Program-made: the position numbers and the translations under genes | Shown here: in pieces, positions 1-6,033 of the stretch | How positions within the stretch are numbered: position 1 is the stretch's first letter | How the letters are laid out: each line of letters opens with the position of its first letter | NCBI GenBank assembly: GCA_900769175.1 | Contig: CAAGFP010000037.1 | Location: 1 to 7,516, forward strand | Source of the DNA: Lachnospiraceae bacterium | Lineage (GTDB): Bacteria; Bacillota; Clostridia; Lachnospirales; Lachnospiraceae | Direction of reading: 5' to 3' | Length of the DNA stretch: 7,516 nucleotides | Notes under the pieces: generated by a model | What the model saw: the letters and a program-made list of their open reading frames with translations, nothing else | Databases searched by the model: none | What the model was told of the DNA's origin: nothing

Positions 1-1
1 T

Positions 2-214
2 AAGGGTACATTTTCAAATGTAGATTTTAATGATAAAGATGCAGTTAATGATGCAATGAAAAACTATAGGGAACTGGTTCGTCCGGCTTATGATGCTTCA
101 GGAAGATTATTGAGAGATGATAATGCATTATACGATGATACGAACACATTTTCCAAGTTGATTGAAAAGATGAAAATGAGTCTTTCGGCAACACATGTTG
201 ATTTTTCAGTATAA
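2..214 (+). CDS. C-terminal end of an unidentified protein (partial)
   Basis: An open frame enters from the left edge and runs 70 codons to a TAA at 212-214. The fragment is hydrophilic and charged (for example NDKDAVNDAMKNYRELVRPAYD near its start and LIEKMKMSLSATHVDFSV at its end), with no membrane segment, Cys cluster or signal. It looks like a helical C-terminal region of a cytosolic protein. I do not recognise the family and assign no function. No terminator lies directly after the stop. The next feature is a new promoter about 35 bp downstream, so this gene probably belongs to the preceding transcription unit. The frame is credible because it lacks stops and has coding-like codon use, but the N-terminus and most of the protein lie outside the window. 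Confidence 0.65.
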   Translation, partial: KGTFSNVDFNDKDAVNDAMKNYRELVRPAYDASGRLLRDDNALYDDTNTFSKLIEKMKMSLSATHVDFSV

Positions 215-247
215 CTATTTTCTATAAAAATGAGATTTAAAAAATTC

Positions 248-276
248 TTACATCAAATTAGATTTTGTGCTATATT
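248..276 (+). promoter_or_regulatory. sigma-A-type promoter of the small RNA/leader
   Basis: TTACAT (248-253) and TATATT (271-276) are separated by exactly 17 bp. The -10 is preceded by TGC, giving an extended -10 (TGCTATATT). The predicted start is near 283. It sits just after the partial gene and immediately upstream of the terminated RNA at 283-381. Assigned by eye from consensus matches only. Confidence 0.6.
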
Positions 277-282
277 ATTTAA

Positions 283-381
283 TTGTAGAATAAAAGAAAA
301 CCGTGTAATCGGTAGATGTAAGTCCAGCAGAATTTATGCGTGTAATCTAAAGTAGTTTCACTACGGGATTACACGTTTTTT
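283..381 (+). ncRNA. candidate ~100-nt small RNA or attenuated leader
   Basis: A promoter (248-276) and an intrinsic terminator (339-381) delimit a transcript of about 100 nt with no convincing ORF inside. The 9-mer CGTGTAATC occurs twice, at 302-310 and 339-347, and both copies are perfectly complementary to GATTACACG at 367-375. The 3' terminator arm therefore has two possible partners, which could give alternative folds. The upstream copy lies in CCG-TGTAAT-CGG (301-312), itself able to form a small 3-bp hairpin. I do not recognise a known riboswitch or RNA family. It could be a free-standing RNA or the attenuator leader of the short ORF at 404, which has no obvious promoter of its own. 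Confidence 0.45.
339..381 (+). terminator. Rho-independent terminator
   Basis: Outer stem CGTGTAATC (339-347) pairs perfectly with GATTACACG (367-375). An inner stem GTAG (352-355)/CTAC (361-364) closes a TTTCA loop. Six T residues follow at 376-381. This is a textbook intrinsic terminator on the + strand. Confidence 0.85.
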
Positions 382-403
382 ATGTTCAGAATGGAGGAAA
401 AAG

Positions 404-517
404 ATGATTAAAATTATTACAATCAGCAGAAGTGTTAACCGTTATTGTTTCCGTAGTATTTATGAAAAAAGTAAATTCGAAGAAAGTAATGTCTATGGGT
501 TAAATAGCAACAAATAA
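404..517 (+). CDS. 37-residue hypothetical ORF, possibly a gene remnant
   Basis: ATG at 404 has a good ribosome site (GGAGG, 393-397, 6 nt upstream) and a frame of 37 codons ending in TAA at 515-517. The product starts MIKIITISR and continues basic and polar, without a membrane segment. The first nine residues resemble the start of cytidylate-kinase-like proteins, but the glycine-rich P-loop that should follow is absent, so no such activity can be claimed. It lies directly after the terminator at 339-381, so it would be expressed mainly by read-through. A second frame in the same stretch is open after a TGA and would encode a hydrophobic peptide (LKLLQSAEVLTVIVSVVF), which hints that this may be a decayed gene rather than an intact small protein. 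Positions 518-582 show nothing further. Confidence 0.3.
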   Translation: MIKIITISRSVNRYCFRSIYEKSKFEESNVYGLNSNK

Positions 518-582
518 AGGCAGGTAGTAAGTTTTGGTATCCGGACTAAAAGTATGAAGATATTGACCGATTAGCTCAATTA

Positions 583-615
583 CTTCAATAATTCTTCAAT
601 CTTTTATGGTACAAT
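583..615 (+). promoter_or_regulatory. operator and promoter of the two-component system (P1)
   Basis: Two direct repeats CTTCAAT at 583-589 and 594-600 (11-bp period) lie 9 nt upstream of TACAAT (610-615), which has an extended -10 TG at 607-608. No TTGACA-like -35 lies at the proper distance; that region is occupied by the repeats. This is the geometry of an OmpR/PhoB-family activator site. The same repeat recurs at 2386-2403, so I infer autoregulation by the adjacent regulator. The predicted start (~622) places the ribosome site AGGAGG (622-627) at the very 5' end of the mRNA, leaving a leader of about 15 nt. Confidence 0.65.
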
Positions 616-636
616 AAACTGAGGAGGTGTACCAGA

Positions 637-1099
637 ATGAAAATACTGCTTGTTGAAGATGAAAAAAGGATGGCGCAGGCATTATGTCAAATCCTGCATC
701 TTGAAAATTATGAGGTTGATCATTGTGCTGATGGAATATCCGGTCTGGAAGCTATTGAAACGGACATCTATGATATCATTATTTTGGATGTGATGCTCCC
801 CAAAATGAATGGATTCGATATCGCCAAAAAGACCAGGCAGAAAGGAATCCGTACTCCCATACTGATGCTGACGGCAAAAAGCGAACTGGATGATAAAGTG
901 CTTGGCCTGGACAGTGGGGCAGATACTGACCCGTGAACAGCTGGCGGTGAAAATCTGGGGCTTTGAGAGTGAAGCGGAATATAACAATGTGGAAGTATAT
1001 ATGTCATTTACCCGCAAAAAGCTGGCTTTTGTAGGAGCTAAAACCGTCATAAAAGTAGTTCGCGGTATTGGATATGAATTGAGGTGTGAAGATGTTTAA
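637..1099 (+). pseudogene. OmpR/PhoB-family response regulator, disrupted by an internal frameshifting deletion
   Basis: The intact family member would be about 225 residues: phospho-receiver plus winged-helix DNA-binding domain, activated by the adjacent kinase. Here the first frame (ATG 637, ribosome site 622-627) encodes a good receiver up to residue 96, with acidic pocket E7/D8, phospho-acceptor D51 (LDVMLPKMNG) and T79. It then reads GADTDP and stops at 934-936. The conserved receiver Lys (about residue 101) is missing. From 917 a different frame resumes the same family at GQILTREQL and continues through the recognition-helix region (NNVEVYMSFTRKKL) and RGIGYEL to TAA 1097-1099. Against family length, about 70 residues are absent: end of receiver, linker and first part of the DNA-binding domain. 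The junction lies within GGGGCAGAT (916-924), where both reading frames fit. The product should be inactive. The alternative is an assembly error. Confidence 0.85.
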
Positions 1100-2369
1100 G
1101 AGAACAAGAAGGAAAATTGTTGCTTCTATCATGGCGATTCTAATATTTGTCTTTGCGGCTATCCTGACATTGATTTACGGATTCAGCTATTATGAGGCGA
1201 TGAACAGAAACAGGGAAATGCTGGAGTCCCATGCGGAGTTCTTTTCTCTTAAGGATATTTCTGATAATTACAAAGAGAATGATCTGGGACCGGACATTGG
1301 AAATCTTGCGAAGGGAGAGCCAAAGCCCGGAATGTCCGGAAAAAAAGATTTCAGAGATAAGGATGAATACAGACTTTCTTCTTTCTATTCGGTGGTTATC
1401 TCACAAGACGGAAGTATGCTGGTTGCTGAAAATAGAAATGTGATTTATTCCAATGAAGAATTGCTCGAACTTGCCGGTGAGGTCAATGAAAAAACAGGCA
1501 CCATCGGAACTATAGGAAGTCTGATGTATTACAAAGCAGATAAAGGGGGTTATACCCTGATTTCTTTTCTGGATAATAGTCTGAACCAAAAAAGTATGTC
1601 GGCATTACTGAAATATACCCTGTATGGCGGGATTCTTGCCATTGTCGTGTTTTTCTTTCTGTCCGTTTATCTCGCCAGAATGATCATCCGTCCTCTGGAA
1701 GAAAATCATATTAAGCAAAAGCAGTTTATTTCTGATGCCGGGCACGAGCTGAAAACCCCGATCTCAGTGGTCAGTGCCAATGCAGAACTATTGGCAAGAG
1801 AAATCGGAGAGAATCAGTGGCTTTCGAATATTCAATATGAAAATGAGAGGATGGGAGCTTTAGTAACCCAGCTCCTTGATCTTGCCCGTATGGAAAATGT
1901 AACACCGCAGATAGAAATAGTGGATTTCAGTCATCTGGTCAGCGGTGAGATATTGCCGTTTGAAAGTGTGATGTATGAAAACGGAATGGTATTCCACTGT
2001 GAAATCCAGGATAAGATCCCGGTGCACGGTAATGCCATGCAGCTGAAACAGATTACAGCTATTCTTCTGGATAATGCCGTGAAGCATTCTACGGCAGGCG
2101 GAGAAATATTACTGACATTGAAAAAAGAGCATGGACGGGCGGTTCTTTCCGTGATCAATGATGGAGATGAGATTCCTGCTGAGCAGTGTAAGCATCTTTT
2201 TGACCGTTTTTACCGGATGGATGAAGCGCGTAATGGGGAAGACAAACATTACGGTTTAGGTCTTGCCATTGCCAAGGCTATTGCTGTTGGTCATCGTGGT
2301 AAAATTGAAGTAAAATGCCATGACGGAAAGGTTCAATTCATTTTCAGTCTTCCGGCTGAAAAACAGTAG
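1092..2369 (+). CDS. membrane sensor histidine kinase (HisKA/HATPase_c)
   Basis: A 425-residue kinase that should autophosphorylate and pass phosphate to the neighbouring response regulator. Topology: short basic N-terminus, TM1 about 9-30, an extracytoplasmic sensor of about 145 residues rich in charge and Pro/Gly, TM2 about 176-195, then almost directly the dimerisation helix with very little HAMP sequence. H-box FISDAGHELKTP with phospho-acceptor H218; N-box LLDNAVKHS with N328; G1 box NDGDEI (D357, G358); F-box LFDRFYRMD; G2 box YGLGLA (G388, G390). All ATP-lid motifs are present, so it looks functional. ATG 1092 is chosen because GAGGTG (1081-1086) precedes it at normal spacing; GTG 1086 lies inside that site. 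It overlaps the regulator's last codons by 8 bp, which normally gives coupled translation; the regulator's early stop at 934 breaks that coupling. The signal sensed is not visible from sequence. Confidence 0.93.
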   Translation: MFKRTRRKIVASIMAILIFVFAAILTLIYGFSYYEAMNRNREMLESHAEFFSLKDISDNYKENDLGPDIGNLAKGEPKPGMSGKKDFRDKDEYRLSSFYSVVISQDGSMLVAENRNVIYSNEELLELAGEVNEKTGTIGTIGSLMYYKADKGGYTLISFLDNSLNQKSMSALLKYTLYGGILAIVVFFFLSVYLARMIIRPLEENHIKQKQFISDAGHELKTPISVVSANAELLAREIGENQWLSNIQYENERMGALVTQLLDLARMENVTPQIEIVDFSHLVSGEILPFESVMYENGMVFHCEIQDKIPVHGNAMQLKQITAILLDNAVKHSTAGGEILLTLKKEHGRAVLSVINDGDEIPAEQCKHLFDRFYRMDEARNGEDKHYGLGLAIAKAIAVGHRGKIEVKCHDGKVQFIFSLPAEKQ

Positions 2370-2385
2370 ATAAAAATTTAATATT

Positions 2386-2419
2386 CTTCAATTTTTCTTC
2401 AATCTACCTCCTGTACTAT
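2386..2419 (+). promoter_or_regulatory. operator and promoter of the VTC operon (P2)
   Basis: CTTCAAT at 2386-2392 and again at 2397-2403 repeats the 11-bp-period operator of P1, here 10 nt upstream of TACTAT (2414-2419) preceded by TG. There is no -35 consensus (2391-2396 is ATTTTT). The predicted start is about 2425-2427, giving a leader of about 23 nt. Sharing of this operator between P1 and P2 is the sequence evidence that the two-component system controls the VTC operon; activation is inferred from the position of the repeats in place of a -35. Confidence 0.7.
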
Positions 2420-2448
2420 GAGTGTATCAAAAGTACAGGAGGTTTTTT
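2406..2448 (+). terminator. terminator-like hairpin containing the VTC ribosome site, nested over promoter P2
   Basis: ACCTCCTGTACT (2406-2417) and AGTACAGGAGGT (2432-2443) are perfect 12-bp inverted repeats around a 14-nt loop, followed by a run of T residues to 2448, right before the ATG at 2449. The 3' arm contains the VTC gene's ribosome site AGGAGG (2437-2442), and the 5' arm overlaps the -10 of P2. RNA reading through from the kinase gene would carry both arms and so terminate or hide the ribosome site. RNA starting at P2 (~2426) begins inside the loop, lacks the 5' arm and is free to be translated. The loop is longer than usual for a terminator, so masking of translation may be the main effect. 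Confidence 0.65.
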
Positions 2449-3183
2449 ATGGGAATCCAAACCGTTTTTAAACGCTATGAAATCAAATATATGATGACAC
2501 AGGAACAGAAGCAGAAAGTACTTAAGGCTATGGAGCATTATATGGCACTGGATGAGTATGGACGTACGACAATACGCAATCTTTATTTTGATACAGATAA
2601 TTATCGCCTGATCCGGCGCTCCATTGATAAACCGGCTTACAAGGAAAAGCTTCGTGTCCGGAGTTACACACAGGCAGATGCCGGCAGCACCGTGTTTGTG
2701 GAACTGAAGAAAAAGTATCAGTCTGTTGTATATAAGAGGCGAATTGCACTGCCTGAGCTTGAGGCGATGAGGTGGCTGACGGGAGAGCATCCCTGCCCGA
2801 AGGATACACAGATTTCCAGAGAAATAGATTATTTCCTTTCGTATTACCAAACACTTCGTCCGGCAGTATTCCTGTCATACGAGCGTGAGGCATATTACGA
2901 GAAAAATGGCGGAGATTTTCGGGTGACCTTTGATGATACGATTTTGTGCCGACAGGAGAATCTTTCGTTACAGTCAGAGGTCTATGGTACTTCGCTGTTG
3001 CCGGAAGGAACGGTTCTGATGGAGATAAAATGTTCGGGCGGTATGCCATTGTGGATGACCCGGGTTCTGTCAGAACAACATATTTATCATACATCGTTTT
3101 CCAAGTACGGAACGGCATATCAGACCATGATTTTTCCAAAAACAAAGAGTGTAAACACACATAAGGATAAGGAGGCTGCTTAG
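2449..3183 (+). CDS. VTC-domain polyphosphate polymerase-like protein
   Basis: A 244-residue protein of the VTC family, which has the triphosphate-tunnel fold of yeast Vtc4, the enzyme that makes polyphosphate from ATP. Expected tunnel residues are visible: FKRYEIKY (R9, E11, K13), RNLYFDT (43-49), EKLRVRSY (K67, R69, R71), VELKKK (E85, K87, K89), YKRR (95-98), SYEREAYY (Y144, R146), RVTFDDTI (R158, D162), LMEIKC (E192, K194) and a C-terminal FSKY (217-220) with K219. Basic and acidic tunnel positions therefore look intact, favouring an active enzyme, although bacterial members are rarely tested and the polymer could differ. There is no signal or membrane segment, so it should be cytosolic and could work with the DUF4956 membrane protein 3 bp downstream. 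ATG 2449 is chosen because AGGAGG (2437-2442) precedes it by 6 nt; GTG 2422 would lie upstream of the predicted transcript start. Confidence 0.88.
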   Translation: MGIQTVFKRYEIKYMMTQEQKQKVLKAMEHYMALDEYGRTTIRNLYFDTDNYRLIRRSIDKPAYKEKLRVRSYTQADAGSTVFVELKKKYQSVVYKRRIALPELEAMRWLTGEHPCPKDTQISREIDYFLSYYQTLRPAVFLSYEREAYYEKNGGDFRVTFDDTILCRQENLSLQSEVYGTSLLPEGTVLMEIKCSGGMPLWMTRVLSEQHIYHTSFSKYGTAYQTMIFPKTKSVNTHKDKEAA

Positions 3184-3186
3184 AAA

Positions 3187-3879
3187 ATGGAAAGCTTATT
3201 CAGAGGTTTATTTGATTCTGAACTCACGACGGTCATCAGTGTGACCGACTTTATGTTATGCCTGGGACTGTCCCTTGTGCTCGGTCTTATCATGGCTGTC
3301 AGTTATATGTATCGTACCCGGTATACGAAAAGTTTTGTTATAACACTCGCTTTGCTCCCCGCAGTCGTCTGTGTTGTGATCATGCTAGTCAATGGGAATG
3401 TAGGAACCGGTGTGGCGGTTGCAGGAGCTTTCAGTCTTGTCCGTTTTCGCTCGGTTCCGGGAACTGCAAAAGAAATCTGTGCGCTGTTTCTGGCGATGGG
3501 AGCAGGTCTGATATCCGGTATGGGATATCTTAGCTTTGCAGTTTTGTTTACGCTCATCATGTGCGGGATGTTCCTTCTTTATGACAGGCTGGATTTTGGA
3601 GCAGGAAAAAAGAAAGACCTTTATAAAACGCTGAATGTTACGATTCCGGAAGATCTCGATTACACGGGTGTATTTGATGATATCTTTACCGAATATACAA
3701 TAGCACATAACCTGTCCCGTGTAAAAACGACCAATATGGGCAGCATGTTCCGCCTTACCTATGATATTACCCTGAAAGATGCTGCCAGAGAAAAAGAAAT
3801 GATAGACAAGATCAGATGCAGAAATGGGAACCTGGAGATTACTGTTTCAAGGCAGGAAACTACGGTTTTAGAACTGTAA
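3187..3879 (+). CDS. DUF4956 family integral membrane protein
   Basis: A 230-residue membrane protein with an N-terminal hydrophobic half and a soluble C-terminal half. Likely membrane segments are at about 22-42, 50-68, around 97-112 and 114-132. Between them lies the family hallmark GAFSLVRFRSVPGTAKEI (80-97), with conserved Arg residues. Residues 133-230 form a mixed alpha/beta cytosolic domain (LNVTIPEDLDY, then NLSRVKTTNMGSMFRLTYDITLKD) that looks like a small regulatory or ferredoxin-like fold. DUF4956 genes are commonly next to VTC-domain genes in Clostridia, and here only 3 bp separate them, so joint function is likely, perhaps membrane coupling or export of the product; no biochemical role is known to me. 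ATG 3187 has AAGGAGG at 3169-3175, inside the end of the VTC gene, giving translational coupling. Confidence 0.88.
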   Translation: MESLFRGLFDSELTTVISVTDFMLCLGLSLVLGLIMAVSYMYRTRYTKSFVITLALLPAVVCVVIMLVNGNVGTGVAVAGAFSLVRFRSVPGTAKEICALFLAMGAGLISGMGYLSFAVLFTLIMCGMFLLYDRLDFGAGKKKDLYKTLNVTIPEDLDYTGVFDDIFTEYTIAHNLSRVKTTNMGSMFRLTYDITLKDAAREKEMIDKIRCRNGNLEITVSRQETTVLEL

Positions 3880-3897
3880 TTTGGAAGGAGTGAAGAA

Positions 3898-5724
3898 ATG
3901 AAGAAATATATTTCCATTTTGTTGTGCGTTACCTTGATACTCACCATGCTTGCAGGCTGCACTAAAAGCATATCCAATACTGATACATCCGGTAATGAGA
4001 ATAACGGTGCTGTAGAAATGGATTCTACGACAGATGCAGCTGAAGCTGCGACCACAGACTTCTCCCAGAGCGAAGAAGATTTGTTTACGGATCGGGATTA
4101 TGAGAGCAGTTACAATGAAAGCGAAAGTATTCGGATTCAGTTAAATGGCACTTCTGCTTCGGCAAGTGCGGACAGCGTAAAAATATCCGGAACAACAATT
4201 ACAATCACAGAAGAGGCCACGTATGTGATCTCGGGTACACTGAGTGACGGCAGGATTGTTGTGGAAGCGGATGATTCGGCAAAGCTGCAGATTGTCTTCA
4301 ACGGAATAAATATTAACAGTGAAAATACAGCAGCATTTTATGTTCTTTCTGCGGATAAGGTGTTTGTAACACTTGCCGATGGTACAGAGAATGTCCTTTC
4401 TAACGGAGGCACATTTGAATCCATTGATGAGAATAATATTGATGGGACTGTTTTTTCCAGACAGGATCTGACGTTTAATGGAAGCGGTACGCTGACAGTG
4501 ACTTCACCTGCCGGTCACGGTATTGTCTGCAAGGATGATCTTGTATTTACAGGAGGCACTTACATGGTAACCTCTGCGTCGCATGGTCTGGACGTCAATG
4601 ACAGTGTTCGGATTGCGGAAGCGTCCATTACCATGGATGCCGGAAAGGACGGCATCCATGCGGAGAATACGGATGATGCTTCCCTTGGTTTTGTATATAT
4701 TTTAAGCGGAACCATGGATATCGAGGCAGAAGGCGATGGTATTTCAGCAGGAGCTTATTTGCAGGTACAGGATGGAACTATCCATCTTCTTACCGGTGGC
4801 GGCAATGAAAATGGGAATTCTGAAAGCTCTGCTTCTTATGGCAGATTTAAGGGCGAAGGTAAACCGGGCCGTTCTCCAAAGACAGTTCCGGAAGAAAAAA
4901 GTACCGATATGATGCCTCAGGAAGAAAGCAGTACCAGTATGAAAGGCTTAAAAGCCGTCAGTGGTATTCTGATCTCAAATGGCAGGATAACCATTGACTC
5001 TGCAGATGATTCGATTCACTCCAACACGTCTGTGATTATGAATGGAGGTACCTTTGAGATTGCTTCCGGTGACGATGCAGTTCACGCAGACGATACACTC
5101 ACAATTACAGACTGCGATATGAATATATCGAAATCTTACGAAGGTCTCGAAGCACAGAAACTTTATGTGAAGGGTGGAACGATTGTATTAAATGCCACGG
5201 ATGATGGTCTGAATGCTTCCGGAGGAACCGATTCCAGCGGTACGACAGGAGGAAGAGACGGCATGTTTGGCGGCAAAAGGCAGTCTTCCGGGAATGGTGT
5301 GATTGAAATATCCGGTGGCAATCTGACCATCTATGCTTCCGGTGATGGCCTGGATTCGAATGGAACACTGACGATTTCGGATGGATATATCTATGTGGCG
5401 AATCCGAATGCAGGAGATACTTCTATCATTGATGCGGATGTCAGTCCAGTTATTACCGGAGGAACGTTTGTCAGCACAGGCTCAACGACGAAGATGGCAC
5501 AGACATTTGCCTCTTCTTCCACACAGGGTGTCATTACATGTACAACCGGGACACAATCTCCGGGATCTGTTGTAACAGTAAAAGACAGCAATGGTAACAG
5601 TGTGATTTCTTATGAAGTGGAATATAGCTGTGCCATGGTAATTATCAGCAGCCCGGATATTGTAAAAGGTGACGCATATACGCTTACGATAGGATCAACA
5701 TCCGGCAGTGTTCAGGCTGAATAA
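3898..5724 (+). CDS. surface lipoprotein with Cthe_2159-type (DUF4353) carbohydrate-binding beta-helix
   Basis: A 608-residue lipoprotein: basic start, hydrophobic core and lipobox L18-A-G-C21, so it should be anchored outside the membrane through C21. An acidic Ser/Thr-rich spacer (about 22-65) precedes a long beta-helix with repeated short strands and DG/DD turns: GDGIS (279-283), ADDSIHSN (369-376), GDDAVHAD (391-398), TDDGLNA (about 434-440) and GDGLDSN (482-488). This matches Cthe_2159/DUF4353 proteins, pectate-lyase-like beta-helices known to bind acidic or plant polysaccharides with calcium. The Asp-rich turns are candidate Ca2+ sites. Low-complexity insertions at about 302-345 and 441-466 look like surface loops. 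The C-terminal about 90 residues (from GGTFVSTGS) form the usual family end domain. It is last in the operon, ribosome site GGAAGGAG (3883-3890). It may bind a cell-surface or dietary polymer; catalytic activity is not claimed. Confidence 0.88.
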   Translation: MKKYISILLCVTLILTMLAGCTKSISNTDTSGNENNGAVEMDSTTDAAEAATTDFSQSEEDLFTDRDYESSYNESESIRIQLNGTSASASADSVKISGTTITITEEATYVISGTLSDGRIVVEADDSAKLQIVFNGININSENTAAFYVLSADKVFVTLADGTENVLSNGGTFESIDENNIDGTVFSRQDLTFNGSGTLTVTSPAGHGIVCKDDLVFTGGTYMVTSASHGLDVNDSVRIAEASITMDAGKDGIHAENTDDASLGFVYILSGTMDIEAEGDGISAGAYLQVQDGTIHLLTGGGNENGNSESSASYGRFKGEGKPGRSPKTVPEEKSTDMMPQEESSTSMKGLKAVSGILISNGRITIDSADDSIHSNTSVIMNGGTFEIASGDDAVHADDTLTITDCDMNISKSYEGLEAQKLYVKGGTIVLNATDDGLNASGGTDSSGTTGGRDGMFGGKRQSSGNGVIEISGGNLTIYASGDGLDSNGTLTISDGYIYVANPNAGDTSIIDADVSPVITGGTFVSTGSTTKMAQTFASSSTQGVITCTTGTQSPGSVVTVKDSNGNSVISYEVEYSCAMVIISSPDIVKGDAYTLTIGSTSGSVQAE

Positions 5725-5730
5725 ATATAA

Positions 5731-5766
5731 AAAGGGGCGTATCGGTGGATACGTCCCTTTCTATAA
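5731..5766 (+). terminator. terminator of the VTC operon
   Basis: A 13-bp stem (5731-5743 with 5748-5760; AAAGGGGCGTATC against GATACGTCCCTTT, one G-U pair) with a GGTG loop lies 6 bp after the lipoprotein stop. The T-rich tail is short (TTTCTAT) but an A-run precedes the stem, so it could also work from the other side. Confidence 0.8.
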
Positions 5767-5825
5767 AGTATGTGGTGTGCAACACGTAAATCTGATCACG
5801 GTAAATATGTAATCTATTAAGATAA

Positions 5826-5844
5826 ATATATCCGTCAGATATAT
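5826..5844. repeat. AT-rich inverted repeat
   Basis: ATATATC (5826-5832) and GATATAT (5838-5844) are perfect 7-bp arms around CGTCA. The right arm overlaps a TATAAT (5842-5847) that could be a -10, but its best -35 (TTAAGA, 19-bp spacing) is poor. It could be an operator on a weak promoter producing a ~55-nt RNA ending at 5908, or simply chance in AT-rich DNA. Confidence 0.3.
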
Positions 5845-5882
5845 AATTGCCCATATGTGTTTTTTTGTTTGAAAAGACGGAG

Positions 5883-5908
5883 AGGAATCCAATTTTGGAT
5901 TCCTTTTT
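5883..5908 (+). terminator. Rho-independent terminator in the intergenic region
   Basis: AGGAATCC (5883-5890) pairs with GGATTCCT (5897-5904) around AATTTT, followed by further T residues to 5908. No supported gene lies between it and the previous terminator at 5731, so it is an orphan terminator. Confidence 0.7.
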
Positions 5909-5990
5909 GCTTGCGGTTAACTGTTGTCTGTTGAAAGAGTGTGCAGGGGCTTTTCTTGAAAATATGAATTAAATAGTAGTTATGTGAATT

Positions 5991-6033
5991 GGGCAATTGC
6001 TGCAGGTAATACTGCGGTGGTTGCCCGTTTTTT
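5991..6033 (+). terminator. strong Rho-independent terminator
   Basis: A continuous 15-bp stem pairs 5991-6005 (GGGCAATTGCTGCAG) with 6012-6026 (CTGCGGTGGTTGCCC), with four G-U pairs and a 6-nt loop, followed by G and six T residues (6028-6033). No supported gene lies just upstream. It isolates the small-protein cluster from anything before it. Confidence 0.8.

Noticed and set aside
302..375. CRISPR-like or transposon repeat from the 9-mer CGTGTAATC copies
   Set aside because: There are only two direct copies and one inverted copy, with unequal spacing, explained by a terminator stem with a duplicated arm; no cas gene or transposase is nearby.
890..1099. Separate 69-residue protein starting at ATG 890
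   Set aside because: The first residues are an out-of-frame reading of the receiver with no ribosome site; from 917 it is the regulator's displaced DNA-binding end, so it is annotated as part of the pseudogene.
2416..3160. - strand frames of 144 and 210 codons opposite the VTC gene
   Set aside because: They are mirror frames of a well-recognised + strand gene, with no family motifs of their own.
4790..5300. Gly/Ser-rich stretches in the lipoprotein as possible frame errors or inserted DNA
   Set aside because: The frame stays open and the beta-helix motif resumes on both sides; such loops are normal for the family.
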